A DNA stretch of 64,000 bases from Myxococcota bacterium (GCA_041389495.1 JAWKRT010000001.1:558001-622000); one strand, 5' to 3'. Counted from the first letter of the stretch, positions 52,505 to 61,332 are shown. Numbers and translations are program-made. The notes: generated by a model from the letters alone, not told the origin.

Positions 52505-52894
52505 TTGTCGACGTCCACGGCGATCACCGACGGCATCCGTGTGTCGGTCGAGGCGGAGTACTCGCCCGCACACTCGGCGCCCGAGCAGAGCGAGTGGTTC
52601 TTCCTGTACACGGTGACGATCGAGAACGAGAGCGATCGCACCGTGCAGCTCCTGTCGCGTCACTGGATGATCGTCGACGCGACCGGGCGGCATCAGGAGG
52701 TGCGCGGGCCGGGCGTCGTCGGCGAGCAGCCCGTGCTCGAGCCGGGCGACCGCTACCAGTACACGTCGGGTTGCCCGCTCGCGACGCCGTTCGGCGCGAT
52801 GCAGGGCAGCTACCGCATGACGACCGCGGACGATCGCGAGTTCGACGTCGCGATCGCGCGCTTCGAGCTGCGCGAGCGGCGCGCCATCCACTGA
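52505..52894 (+). CDS. apaG: ApaG protein
   Basis: A 129-residue fibronectin-III-like beta-sandwich protein; family length is about 125. Hallmarks are IRVSVEAEYSPAHSAPEQ, FFLYTVTIENES, LLSRHWMIVDATG, VRGPGVVGEQPVLEPGD and SGCPLATPFGAMQGSYRM. ApaG proteins are tied to cobalt/magnesium handling and nucleotide signalling, but the molecular role is unsettled. The start is TTG with GAGGAGG directly upstream. It ends in a convergent spacer with a strong hairpin. Confidence 0.96.
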   Translation: MSTSTAITDGIRVSVEAEYSPAHSAPEQSEWFFLYTVTIENESDRTVQLLSRHWMIVDATGRHQEVRGPGVVGEQPVLEPGDRYQYTSGCPLATPFGAMQGSYRMTTADDREFDVAIARFELRERRAIH

Positions 52895-52946
52895 GGCGCG
52901 CGCCGCGCGCGGGGGCCGGCCGCGCACGCGTCCGCCCGAACGCGAA

Positions 52947-52975
52947 GGGGGCGGTGGCCTCCGGCCACCGCCCCC
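52947..52975. terminator. Strong bidirectional terminator hairpin
   Basis: A perfect 13-bp stem, arms GGGGGCGGTGGCC and GGCCACCGCCCCC, with a three-base TCC loop, midway between the convergent apaG and thiolase genes. It is the longest perfect inverted repeat I saw. No U-tract follows on either strand. Confidence 0.75.
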
Positions 52976-52999
52976 GCGCGAACCGCCGCCGCCTCGATG

Positions 53000-54196
53000 C
53001 TAGGCGGACTCGAACAGCGACGCGAAGCCCTGGCCGCCGCCCACGCACATCGTCACGATGCCGTAGCGCTTCTTGCGGCGCTTGAGCTCGCGCAGGAGCG
53101 TGCCCGTCAGGCGCGCGCCCGTCATGCCGAACGGGTGGCCGATCGAGATCGAGCCGCCGTTCACGTTGAGCTTCTCCGTCGGGATGTCGAGCACGCGCTG
53201 CACCTGCAGCACCTGCGACGCGAACGCCTCGTTCAGCTCGACGAGGTCGATGTCCGCCATCGTGAGGCCGTGGCGCTTGAGCAGCTTCGGCACCGCGTAG
53301 ATCGGCCCGATGCCCATCTCGTCGGGCTGGCAGCCGGCGATCGCGGAGCCGCGGTAGATACCGAGCGGCTCGACGCCGAGCTGCTTCGCGCGGTCGGACG
53401 AGAGCAGCAGGCACGCGGCCGCGCCGTCCGAGAGCTGCGAGGCGTTGCCGGCCGTGACCGTGCCGCCTTCCTCCGCCTTCTTGAACACGGGCTGCAGCTT
53501 GGTCAGCCCCTCGAGCGTCGTGCTCGCGCGGTTGCACTCGTCGCGGTCGACGACGACCTCGGATTCGTAGTCGTCGCCGTCCTTCACGATGTTCTTCATC
53601 GTGACCGTCATGGGCGCGATCTCCTCCGCCATCCAGCCCTTGTCCTGGAAGTGGGCGGTGCGCTGCTGGCTCCGCAGCGCGTACGCGTCCTGGTCCTCGC
53701 GCGAGACCTTGTACCGCTCGGCGACGATCTCGGCGGTGAGCCCCATCGGGAAGTAGAGGCCCGGGAAGCGCTTGCGCGCCGTCTCGTTGACCATGCGCGT
53801 CGTGTTCTGCGTGCCGTCCTGCATCATCGTGATCGTCTCGACGCCGGCGCCGATCGCCGCCTCGACGCCCTCGTTCACGATCATGTGCGCGGCCATCGCG
53901 ACGGCCTGCGAGCCCGACGAGCAGAAGCGGTTCACGGTGGTGGCGGCGACGGACACGGGAAGCCCGGCGGCCATCGCCGCGATGCGCCCCATGTTCATGC
54001 CCTGCACGCCTTCCGGGAAGCCGCAGCCGAGCACGACGTCCTCGATCTCCTCCGGGTCGAGGTTCGGGGCCGACGCGGCGACCTCGCGCATGCAGTGCGC
54101 GACGTAGTCGACGGGCGACGTGATGTTGAACGATCCGCGGTGGGCCTTCGTGAGCCCCGTGCGCTTGCAGTCGACGATCACGGCTTCGCGAGCCAT
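53000..54196 (-). CDS. Thiolase (acetyl-CoA acyltransferase)
   Basis: A 398-residue thiolase that cleaves 3-ketoacyl-CoA in beta-oxidation or condenses acetyl-CoA units. Catalytic residues are Cys92 (NRFCSSGSQAV), His354 (IGHPFG) and Cys384 (CVGGGQG). NEAFASQVLQ is also typical. The ATG has GGAGGAA in front of it, and a TATGCT box lies about 100 bases upstream. It stands alone, but its function matches the fatty-acid-type operon at 44.9-48.5 kb. Confidence 0.96.
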   Translation of the reverse strand: MAREAVIVDCKRTGLTKAHRGSFNITSPVDYVAHCMREVAASAPNLDPEEIEDVVLGCGFPEGVQGMNMGRIAAMAAGLPVSVAATTVNRFCSSGSQAVAMAAHMIVNEGVEAAIGAGVETITMMQDGTQNTTRMVNETARKRFPGLYFPMGLTAEIVAERYKVSREDQDAYALRSQQRTAHFQDKGWMAEEIAPMTVTMKNIVKDGDDYESEVVVDRDECNRASTTLEGLTKLQPVFKKAEEGGTVTAGNASQLSDGAAACLLLSSDRAKQLGVEPLGIYRGSAIAGCQPDEMGIGPIYAVPKLLKRHGLTMADIDLVELNEAFASQVLQVQRVLDIPTEKLNVNGGSISIGHPFGMTGARLTGTLLRELKRRKKRYGIVTMCVGGGQGFASLFESA

Positions 54197-54379
54197 GCGA
54201 TTCCTCCGGTGGCGTCGTCGCCCGCGCGGCGACGCGAGATGGGCGCTCCCCACCTCGCGAGCGGCGAGGCCGAGATGCGGCGGGGGTCGGAGCATACCCG
54301 GCTCGCGCGGGACTCGGAGTCCGAACGTGCGCGCGGCGCCGGGCGCACCGGGCTCGCCGCGCCGCGCGCCGCGGCCGGG

Positions 54380-55780
54380 CTAGCGGGCCGCGCAGGGGTC
54401 GAAGGGAGCGGGCGCGCCTTCCGCGGCCGGCCGCGCGGGCGCGATGCGGAAGCGCTGCGCGCCGAGCGCGTCGACCCGCGCGACCACCTCGTCGCCGTCC
54501 TCGAGATAGCCCTCGGCGTCGAGCCGGGCGCGCTGCTCGGCGGCGAAGTTCGCGAACGGCCCGCGCGCGCGCGCGAGGCCGCGCGCGACCGCGCCGAGCG
54601 GCGACGGCGCCTGCATCGCGATGCCCGCCGGCGTGCCCGTCGCGACCAGGCTCCCGGCCGGCAGCACGAGGCGGTCGCCGACGCGCTTCGCGATCGGGAA
54701 CCGCCACCGCTCGCCGCGCAGCACGCCGTCGATCACGGGCGCGTCCTCGCTCGCGAGGCGCTCGCGCGCGAGCGCGCCCAGCCACTCGAGCAGCGCGTGC
54801 GGGTCGCGCCGCATGAGCGACGTGTCCGAGCGCTGCCGCAGCGAGCGCGGACCGTTCGCCTCCTCGACCTCGAGCGTCAGCGCGAGCGGTCGCGCGCAGT
54901 CGCCCGGGAAGGGGCGCAGGTCGGCGCCGTGCACGAGCCATGGCCCCGCCGGCAGGAAGCCGGGGCGCGACTTCGCCTCCGTGAAGTGCGCGCGCGAGCC
55001 GAGCACGATCGGCTCGCGGTCCGTCACGTCGTCGACCTGGAGATAGGCGAGGTGCGCGTCGAGCTCGCCGCGCGGCGGTAGCTGCTCGAGATCGAGGTCC
55101 TCGAGCACGACGAACGCGAGCTCGACCTCGTAGTCGAGCAGCGCGACGCCGTCGGCGCGCGGCACGTCGCGGTACGGGCCGGTCGGCGCGACGGCCTTCG
55201 CGAACGCGAAGAAGTCGTCCTCGGCGCCGGCCTCGCGCGCGTGCTCGGCGTAGTTGAGGCCGATGCCGATCGAGATCGCGTCGCCGCTCTCGATCGCGGC
55301 CTGCGAGGTCGCGATGGGCGCGCAGATGCGCTCGTCCGCGTCCTCGCGGAGGATCTCGTCGACGTAGCGCGCGAAGCGCGGGTCCAAGCCGCCCGGTGCG
55401 CGCGTCGCGGCCTGCACGCGCCACGCGTCCCAGCGCGCGCGCGCGGCCTCGAGCTCGCGCGCGAAGGCCGCGCGCCGCGGCTCGGCGGGCGTCGCGACGG
55501 CGTTGCCCGCGTCGCGCAGCCACGCCGTCACGTTGAGGACGCGCGTCGGCACGCCGTCGACGTCCTCGAGCACGAGGCCGTACGAGGGCGAGAGCGCGTC
55601 GTCGACCTGTGCGGACAGGTAGCGGACGAGACGCGCGGGCGGCGGCGTCGCGTCGCAGAGCGGCGGGCGGCGCGGATCCGTGACGGGCGCGTTGCAGGCC
55701 GCGGCCGCGACGAGCGCGATCGCGAGCGAGGCGTGCGCGGGGATCGCGCGCGCGCGGCGGCCGGCGCGAGCGCCTACCAC
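54380..55780 (-). CDS. Fumarylacetoacetate-hydrolase-fold lipoprotein
   Basis: A 466-residue protein whose C-terminal two-thirds is an FAH-family domain: GLNYAEHAREAG (catalytic His region), LLDYEVELAFVVLED (metal acids), LQVDDVTDREP, TGTPAGIAM and YLEDGDEV. FAH enzymes cleave C-C bonds or hydrolyse beta-dicarbonyls and are normally cytoplasmic. Here an N-terminal signal ends LVAAAAC, making Cys29 a lipobox, and about 150 extra residues follow. It therefore appears to be an exported lipoprotein. The GTG start overlaps the amidase gene by seven bases, so they are coupled. Confidence 0.82.
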   Translation of the reverse strand: MVGARAGRRARAIPAHASLAIALVAAAACNAPVTDPRRPPLCDATPPPARLVRYLSAQVDDALSPSYGLVLEDVDGVPTRVLNVTAWLRDAGNAVATPAEPRRAAFARELEAARARWDAWRVQAATRAPGGLDPRFARYVDEILREDADERICAPIATSQAAIESGDAISIGIGLNYAEHAREAGAEDDFFAFAKAVAPTGPYRDVPRADGVALLDYEVELAFVVLEDLDLEQLPPRGELDAHLAYLQVDDVTDREPIVLGSRAHFTEAKSRPGFLPAGPWLVHGADLRPFPGDCARPLALTLEVEEANGPRSLRQRSDTSLMRRDPHALLEWLGALARERLASEDAPVIDGVLRGERWRFPIAKRVGDRLVLPAGSLVATGTPAGIAMQAPSPLGAVARGLARARGPFANFAAEQRARLDAEGYLEDGDEVVARVDALGAQRFRIAPARPAAEGAPAPFDPCAAR

Positions 55781-57201
55781 AGCGGCGCTCGCCGATCGAA
55801 CCACGGGCGCGCGTCCTCGAGCTGCGCGCCGACGCGGAACAGCGTCGCCTCGTCGCCGAAGCGCGCGACGAGCTGGCTGCCGATGGGCAGGCCGTCGGCG
55901 TTCCACGCGAGCGGCACCGAGACGGCCGGGTTGCCCGACGCGTTCAGGAGCTGCGAGAACGCGGTCGACTCCTGCAGCCCGGCCAGGAACGCGGGCACGT
56001 CGGGGTTGCTGAGCGAGAGGCGGCCGAGCGGCGAGGGCGGGCCGGCCATCGTCGGCGTCACGAGCAGGTCGAAGTCGGCCAGGAAGCCCTCGACGGCGCG
56101 CGTGCTCTGGTGGATGAGCTTCACGGCCTTCGCGTACTCGGCCGCGCCGACGCTCCCGACCGTCTGGAACATGAACCACGACAGGTTCTCGACGTCGTCC
56201 TGCACGACCGCGCGACCGAGCGCTTCTCCGCGCGCCTCGAGCGTCGCGCGAAGGTGCGCGGCGATCACGATGCGCGTCGCGTCGCCGAGCGGCGCGAAGT
56301 CGAGGTCGAGCTTCGCCTCGCGCACGTCGTGTCCGAGCTCGCCGAGGAGCTTCGCGGTCGCGCGCGCGGCGTCGACGCAGTCGGCGTGCACGGGCGCGCC
56401 GTTGAACGCGTCCGTCTGGAGCGCGATGCGGAGCCGTCCCGGCGCGGCGCCGACCTCGTCGAGGTAGGGCCTCGCCTGCGGCGGTGCGGCGTAGGGCGCG
56501 CCGCGCTCCGGCGCGCAGACCGCATCGAGCAGCGCCGCGCTGTCGCGCACGGAGCGCGTCACGGCGTGGATCGTGCTCATGCCGTTCCAGCCCTCGCCCG
56601 CGTCCGGCCCGAACGGCACGCGCCCGCGCGAGGGCTTGAGCCCGAACAGGCCGCAGCAGCTCGCCGGGACGCGGATCGAGCCGCCTCCGTCGCTCGCGTT
56701 CGCCGCGGGCAGGATGCCGGCGGCGACCGCCGCGGCCGCACCGCCCGACGAGCCGCCCGCCGTCGCGCCGTCCTTCCACGGGTTCTTCGTGACGCCGAAG
56801 AGCTTCGATTCGGTCGTCGTCGTCAGCCCGAACTCCGGCGAGGCGCTCTTGCCGAACACGACGAGCCCGGCCGCCTTGTACCGCCGCACCATCTCGCTGT
56901 CGTGGTCGGGGACGTGGTCGGCGAACAGCCGGCAGCCGTTGGTCGTGCGCACGCCCTTCCACAGGAGATGGAGATCCTTCAGGAGGAAGGGCACGCCGCG
57001 CAGCGGGCCGTCGGGCAGGCCGCGCGCGATCGCGGCGCGCGCCTCGTCGATCATCCGGATCGGCACGGCGTTGATCTTCGGATCGCGCTCGGCGAGGCGC
57101 GCGAGCGCGCAGTCGAGGAGCTCCTCGGGCTTCGCTGCGCCCGTGCGCACCAGCTCGGCCAGGCCGAGTGCGTCGCGATCCTCGTAGTCGGCGATGCTCA
57201 T
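55774..57201 (-). CDS. Amidase signature enzyme, 6-aminohexanoate-cyclic-dimer-hydrolase-like
   Basis: A 475-residue amidase-signature hydrolase. The Ser-cisSer-Lys triad is Lys75 (LLKDL), Ser151 (GGSSGG) and Ser175 (DGGGSIRVPA), nearly the same numbering as NylA (Lys72, Ser150, Ser174), the nylon-oligomer cyclic-dimer hydrolase; cyclic-amide or aryl-amide substrates are plausible. No export signal is seen. GGAGG precedes the ATG and a TAGGCT box lies about 25 bases upstream. It leads the operon with the FAH-fold lipoprotein. Confidence 0.92.
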   Translation of the reverse strand: MSIADYEDRDALGLAELVRTGAAKPEELLDCALARLAERDPKINAVPIRMIDEARAAIARGLPDGPLRGVPFLLKDLHLLWKGVRTTNGCRLFADHVPDHDSEMVRRYKAAGLVVFGKSASPEFGLTTTTESKLFGVTKNPWKDGATAGGSSGGAAAAVAAGILPAANASDGGGSIRVPASCCGLFGLKPSRGRVPFGPDAGEGWNGMSTIHAVTRSVRDSAALLDAVCAPERGAPYAAPPQARPYLDEVGAAPGRLRIALQTDAFNGAPVHADCVDAARATAKLLGELGHDVREAKLDLDFAPLGDATRIVIAAHLRATLEARGEALGRAVVQDDVENLSWFMFQTVGSVGAAEYAKAVKLIHQSTRAVEGFLADFDLLVTPTMAGPPSPLGRLSLSNPDVPAFLAGLQESTAFSQLLNASGNPAVSVPLAWNADGLPIGSQLVARFGDEATLFRVGAQLEDARPWFDRRAPLW

Positions 57202-57353
57202 CGCGGGTCCTCCGTGCGGGCGCGCAGCCTAGCAGCGGCCGCGTCGGCGCAGGGGCGCGGCCTGGCGGCCGATCGCGCTGGCCTACGCTCGGCGGGCGGG
57301 TGGCGCGCGGGGCGCGGCGCCGCGACGGGCGCGGCAGGTGAGGCGGGGAGGGG

Positions 57354-57998
57354 ATGGAGCAGCGGCGCGCGCGAGCGGGGAGCGGGCCGGGCGCGCGTGC
57401 GCCGGGCGCGGCCGGGGATGCGGCCGCGATCGCGGATGCGCGCACCGCCGCGCGGCGGTGGGTCGAGCGCGTGGTCGTGGGCCTCGACCTCTGTCCGTTC
57501 GCCGGCGACGTGCTGCGCGGCGATCGGCTCCGCATCGCGGTGTGCGACGCGGCGTCGCCCGAGGGCGTGCTCGCCGCCCTCGACGCCGAGCTCGCGCGTC
57601 TGCTGCGCACGGAGGTCCGGGAGCTCGAGACGACGCTGCTCGTGCTCGCGAACGCGCTGCGCGACTTCGACGCGTTCAACGCGTTCCTCGACGTCGCCGA
57701 GGAGCTCGTGCGCCGGCGCGGCTGCGAGGGCGTCGTGCAGATCGCGAGCTTCCATCCGGAGTACCGCTTCGCCGGCGAGGCGCCCGACGACCCCGCGAGC
57801 TTTACGAACCGCTCGCCGCATCCCATGCTGCACCTGCTGCGCGAGGAGAGCGTCGCGCGCGCCGTCGCCTCGCATCCCGACCCGGCCGCGATCCCGGCGC
57901 GCAACGTCGCGCGCATGCGCGCGATGGGCGCGGATGCGCTCCGCGCGCTCGTCGCAGCGTGTCTGCACGATTCCGCGCCCCCGCCGCGACGGAGCTAG
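57354..57998 (+). CDS. DUF1415 family protein
   Basis: A 214-residue cytoplasmic protein of DUF1415. After a variable Ala/Arg-rich N-terminus (1 to about 30) come VVGLDLCPFAGDV, DFDAFNAFLDVAEEL, VQIASFHPEYRFAGEAPDD and TNRSPHPMLHLLREE, all family signatures. The function is unknown; conserved Cys, His and Asp residues hint at metal or redox chemistry. GGGGAGG lies directly before the ATG. An OsmC-like gene follows 21 bases after the stop, suggesting a stress-related pair. Confidence 0.9.
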   Translation: MEQRRARAGSGPGARAPGAAGDAAAIADARTAARRWVERVVVGLDLCPFAGDVLRGDRLRIAVCDAASPEGVLAALDAELARLLRTEVRELETTLLVLANALRDFDAFNAFLDVAEELVRRRGCEGVVQIASFHPEYRFAGEAPDDPASFTNRSPHPMLHLLREESVARAVASHPDPAAIPARNVARMRAMGADALRALVAACLHDSAPPPRRS

Positions 57999-58019
57999 GG
58001 TGCAGGGCGGGAGGTCCAC

Positions 58020-58427
58020 ATGGTCCGCATGCACGTCGACTACCAGGGGAAGCTGCGCAGCGAGGCCGTGCACGAGCCGTCCGGGTCGCGCATCGAGACG
58101 GACGCGCCCGCCGACAACGAGGGGCTCGCCGAGCGCTTCTCGCCGACCGATCTCGTCTGCGCGGCGCTCGCGAGCTGCATCCTCACGACGATGGGCATCG
58201 TCGCGCGACGCCGCGAATGGCGCATCGAGGGCGCGCGCGTCGACGTCGAGAAGCACATGACGACCGACCCGGTGCGCCGCATCGGGCGCATCGTCGCGCG
58301 CATCGCGATGCCCGCCGGCATCCCCGAGGAGGCGCGCGCGGTGCTGGTGCGCACGGCGAACACGTGCCCCGTCCACCGCAGCCTGCACCCCGACGTCGAG
58401 CTCGACATCGCGTTCGACTGGGCCTGA
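58020..58427 (+). CDS. OsmC/Ohr-family peroxide-reducing protein
   Basis: A 135-residue protein of the OsmC family. The reactive cysteine pair is Cys53 (AALASC) and Cys116 (TANTCPVHRSL), with an extra Cys47. These proteins reduce organic hydroperoxides with lipoyl or thiol donors in the cytoplasm. GGGAGG precedes the ATG. It follows DUF1415 on one transcript and ends at a convergent hairpin. Confidence 0.92.
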   Translation: MVRMHVDYQGKLRSEAVHEPSGSRIETDAPADNEGLAERFSPTDLVCAALASCILTTMGIVARRREWRIEGARVDVEKHMTTDPVRRIGRIVARIAMPAGIPEEARAVLVRTANTCPVHRSLHPDVELDIAFDWA

Positions 58428-58428
58428 C

Positions 58429-58452
58429 GCGCCGCCGCACGGTGCGGGGCGC
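58429..58452. terminator. Hairpin between osmC-like and arfB genes
   Basis: GCGCC-G-CCGC pairs with GCGG-GGCGC around an ACGGT loop, nine pairs with one bulged G, filling most of the 30-base convergent spacer. No U-tract. Confidence 0.5.
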
Positions 58453-58457
58453 GCGCG

Positions 58458-58919
58458 TCAGTCGTCGCCGCGCGGGCGCCCGCGGAGCCTCTTGACGGCG
58501 GAGCGCCCGCGCTTGGCCGCGACGCGGCGCTCGGTGCTGCCCTTCGTCGGCTTCGTCGCGCGTCGGGGGCGCGCCGTCGAGAGCGCCTCGCCGAGCCATT
58601 CCTCCAGGCGGCGGGTCGCGGCTTCGAGATTGCGCCGCTGCGTGCGGTGCTCGCCGCTCGTCGCGCACAGCGCGCCGCTCGCGTCGAGCCGGGCGGCGAG
58701 ACGCGCGCGCACGCGCGCGATCGCGGCGGCGCCGAGGACTTCGCGCGCGCCGTCGAGGTCGAGCCGGAGGTCGACCTTCGTGGCGACCTTGTTCACGTTC
58801 TGCCCGCCGGGCCCGCTCGCGCGCGCGTGGCGCACGCGCAGCAGGCGCGCCGGGATCCGCGCGCTGCGCGGCCGGCCCGCGGCGTCCCAGACGATCTCGA
58901 GGTCGCGGAGCTCGGACAC
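58458..58919 (-). CDS. arfB: Alternative ribosome-rescue factor ArfB (peptidyl-tRNA hydrolase)
   Basis: A 153-residue class I release-factor-like protein that frees stalled ribosomes. The catalytic GGQ is in SGPGGQNVNKV (residues 35-45), and the C-terminus from about 110 is the Arg/Lys-rich tail that enters the empty mRNA channel. It lacks the codon-reading domain of RF1/RF2. The start is GTG. It is divergent from the M14 peptidase gene; a TAGCCT box lies about 55 bases upstream on the minus strand. Confidence 0.94.
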   Translation of the reverse strand: MSELRDLEIVWDAAGRPRSARIPARLLRVRHARASGPGGQNVNKVATKVDLRLDLDGAREVLGAAAIARVRARLAARLDASGALCATSGEHRTQRRNLEAATRRLEEWLGEALSTARPRRATKPTKGSTERRVAAKRGRSAVKRLRGRPRGDD

Positions 58920-59084
58920 GGTTCGCGCCCCCGGAGCCTTCGTTGCGGGTGCGGCGGCCGCACGCGCCGCGCAAGGCTACTGGCGCCGCGTCGCGTCGCT
59001 ACCTTGCCCGCCCGCTCCGCGGCGTTCGTCGTGCGTCGCCGCGCGATCGGCGAACCGTCCTCCGCGCGCGCGCCCACCTCCGGG

Positions 59085-60215
59085 ATGACCTTCGTGATCG
59101 CCGAGCTCGCCCTCGTCGCCAGCGCGCTCTACGCCGGTGCGGTCCTCCGCGCCGGCGTCGCCGCGCGCGCGCTGCCGGCGCGCGGGCTCGCGCGCTCGGC
59201 CTATCGCGCGCCCGACGCGGCGGATGCCGAGCTCGACGCGCTCGCGGAGCGCCACCCGACGCTCGCGCGCGTCGAGGCGTACGGGCGCTCGCAGGGCGGT
59301 CGCGCGCTGCGCCTCGTGCGCGTCGGTGCGCGCGAGGCGCCCGCTCGTCTGCTCGTCACCGGCCACATCCACGCCGGCGAGTTCGTCGGCGGGCACGTCG
59401 CGCGCGCGGTCGCGCGCGCCATCGCCGAGGGCGACGACGACGATGCGCGCGCGCTCCGCGCGCGCGCGCAGGTGCTCGTGGCGCCGCTCCTCAACCCCGA
59501 CGGCGCCGTGCGCGTGTGGGAGCGCGGCGGGTGGACGCGCCTGTCGGGGATGCGGCACACGCAGGGCGGCGTCGATCCGAACCGCAACTTCCCGTTCGAA
59601 GGCTGGCGCGAGGGCGGGCGGCGCGACGGGCCCGCGCACCGGCGCGAGCGCGCGTGGAACTCGGCGCGCAGCCGGCCGGGAACCGTCTACTACCGCGGGC
59701 CGGGGCCGCTCTCCGAGGTCGAGTGCCGCGCGCTCGTCGCGCTCTGCGCGCGCGAGCGGTTCTGCGCCGCGCTCCACTTCCACAGCTTCGGCGCGGTCGT
59801 CTACGCGCCCGCGCTGGTCGACGGCTTCGCGGGCGCGCGCGGCGACGGCATCGCGCGCGGGCTGGCCGTCTTCGAAGGCGCCTTCCAGTCGCGACAGCGC
59901 GAGCGGCGCTATCGCTACGTGCCCGAGCGCCCGGCCGCGATCGCCGGCCAGCTCGACGCGTACCTCGTCGGCGCGTTCGGGATCCCGAGCGCGACCGTCG
60001 AGGTCGGGCGGCCGGGCCTCGCGCTGCTGCACCCGGCGCGCTTCGCGAACCCGTTCTGGCTGTGGAACCCGGTGGATCCCGAGCGGTGGGCGCGCAACGA
60101 CGTCCCGGCCGCGCTGCACGCGCTGCGCGCGATGCTCGACGCGACCGGCGGCGCTCCGTCGTCGCCGCGGCAGCCGCGCCTCGCGGCCGCGATCGAGGCG
60201 GATCTCGGCGCGTGA
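59085..60215 (+). CDS. M14 zinc carboxypeptidase-like protein
   Basis: A 376-residue metallopeptidase. A hydrophobic N-terminal segment (about 1-30) suggests export or anchoring. Zinc ligands are His96 and Glu99 in GHIHAGEFVGG, with the third His in ALHFHSFG; DPNRNF binds the substrate carboxylate and SATVEVGRP carries the catalytic Glu. Members trim peptides, amidated cell-wall peptides or poly-Glu chains. The substrate is unknown. CTCCGGG, not a ribosome site, precedes the ATG, so the exact start is less certain. Confidence 0.87.
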   Translation: MTFVIAELALVASALYAGAVLRAGVAARALPARGLARSAYRAPDAADAELDALAERHPTLARVEAYGRSQGGRALRLVRVGAREAPARLLVTGHIHAGEFVGGHVARAVARAIAEGDDDDARALRARAQVLVAPLLNPDGAVRVWERGGWTRLSGMRHTQGGVDPNRNFPFEGWREGGRRDGPAHRRERAWNSARSRPGTVYYRGPGPLSEVECRALVALCARERFCAALHFHSFGAVVYAPALVDGFAGARGDGIARGLAVFEGAFQSRQRERRYRYVPERPAAIAGQLDAYLVGAFGIPSATVEVGRPGLALLHPARFANPFWLWNPVDPERWARNDVPAALHALRAMLDATGGAPSSPRQPRLAAAIEADLGA

Positions 60216-60237
60216 TCGCGGTGCGCGCCGCGCGCGC

Positions 60238-61206
60238 TCAGATGCCGAGGAAGCGGTCGATCTCGTCGGCGAGCTGCTCGGGGTGCGTCACCGGCAGCAT
60301 GTGGCTGCCTTCGAAGACGGGGACGAGCTTCGCCGACGGAATGCGCGCGGCGAGGTCCTCGGCCACCGAGTACGGGACGAGGCGATCGTCGTTGCCGTGC
60401 AGCACGAGCGTCGGGACCTCGATGCGCTCGACGTCGAGGCCGCTCGTGTCCATGCGCGTCATCTCGGCGCGGTAGGCGGCGAGCGTTCCGGGGCGCGCGA
60501 GCATCGCGATCGTGTAGTCGGCCCAGCCGCGCGGAATCGCCTCGGCGCGCGAGAACGCGACGGCGAGCCCGCCGTTCGCGACCGCGCGCCCGAGCGGCGG
60601 AACGCGCGCGATCCAGTGCAGGAGCGGCTCGCCGAGCGGGCTCCCGAGCAGCGCGCCGGCGACGCCGAGGGGGTTGTCGCGCTCGCTCGGGGTCGCCGGG
60701 CCGATCGAGCCGACGAGCACGAGCCGGTGCACGCGCTCGGGGTGCGCGAGCGCGAACGTCTGCACCACGCCGCCGCCGTACGACCAGCCGACGAGCGAGG
60801 CGCGCTCGATCCCGAGCACGTCGAGCAGCGCGGCGAGGTCGTCCGCGTTCGAGGCCAGCGTGTACGTGCCGGCTTCCGCGGGATTCGCGCGGCTCGAGAA
60901 CCCGTAGCCGACGCGGTCGTAGGCGATGGCGCGGCGGCCGCGCCGCGCGAGCGCGTCGGGCGTCTCGTACCAGTCGCTCGCGAAGGAGGGCAACCCGTGC
61001 ACGAGCACGACGGGCGGGCGGAGCGCGTCGGCGCCGAACTCCCGGAAGTGGATGGCGCGGCCGTTCGCGAGAGGCTGGGTGCGCCCGCGCGGCGGCATCG
61101 CGGACGGATCGGGGCCGAGGCCGAGGAGGTCGAGCGCGGTGGGCAGGCCCGCCAGCACGAGCGCGACCGCGATCACGACCCAGAGCACGAAGCGTCGTAC
61201 GCTCAT
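60238..61206 (-). CDS. Alpha/beta hydrolase with N-terminal membrane anchor
   Basis: A 322-residue serine hydrolase. One hydrophobic helix (about 6-26) anchors it, and the fold follows: VLVHGLPS (oxyanion), nucleophile Ser142 in GWSYGGG, an Asp in HGNDDRLVP and catalytic His in EGSHMLPVT. Typical of haloalkane-dehalogenase/epoxide-hydrolase-like or esterase members, but the Ser nucleophile points to ester or lactone hydrolysis. GGGAGGAA precedes the ATG. It is divergent from the Nramp-like gene. Confidence 0.88.
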   Translation of the reverse strand: MSVRRFVLWVVIAVALVLAGLPTALDLLGLGPDPSAMPPRGRTQPLANGRAIHFREFGADALRPPVVLVHGLPSFASDWYETPDALARRGRRAIAYDRVGYGFSSRANPAEAGTYTLASNADDLAALLDVLGIERASLVGWSYGGGVVQTFALAHPERVHRLVLVGSIGPATPSERDNPLGVAGALLGSPLGEPLLHWIARVPPLGRAVANGGLAVAFSRAEAIPRGWADYTIAMLARPGTLAAYRAEMTRMDTSGLDVERIEVPTLVLHGNDDRLVPYSVAEDLAARIPSAKLVPVFEGSHMLPVTHPEQLADEIDRFLGI

Positions 61207-61301
61207 GCGCGTTCCTCCCGTCGTCGGCGCGACGGCGCGGACGGTACCGCACGCCCGACGGCCGGACGCCTCTCGCGCGCCGATGCCCACGGCCCCGCTG
61301 C

Positions 61302-61307
61302 TAGAGT
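61302..61307 (+). promoter_or_regulatory. -10-like box TAGAGT, predicted leaderless start
   Basis: TAGAGT ends seven bases before the ATG of a five-codon open frame at 61315 that runs into the Nramp-like gene. The gap GCCTAGC has no ribosome site. Confidence 0.4.
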
Positions 61308-61314
61308 GCCTAGC

Positions 61315-61332
61315 ATGGGGCGTCGTCGGTGA
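61315..61332 (+). CDS. Five-codon leader mini-ORF (MGRRR) coupled to the Nramp-like gene
   Basis: ATG, GGG, CGT, CGT, CGG, TGA. The stop codon overlaps the GTG start of the transporter gene as GTGA. With the TAGAGT box placed for a leaderless mRNA, ribosomes could start here and re-initiate at the GTG. Whether it is translated is unknown; three consecutive arginines might allow attenuation. Confidence 0.35.
   Translation: MGRRR

Noticed and set aside
52505..52507. TTG start of apaG as an annotation error
   Set aside because: The TTG has a strong GAGGAGG site directly before it and the protein length matches the family, so it was kept.
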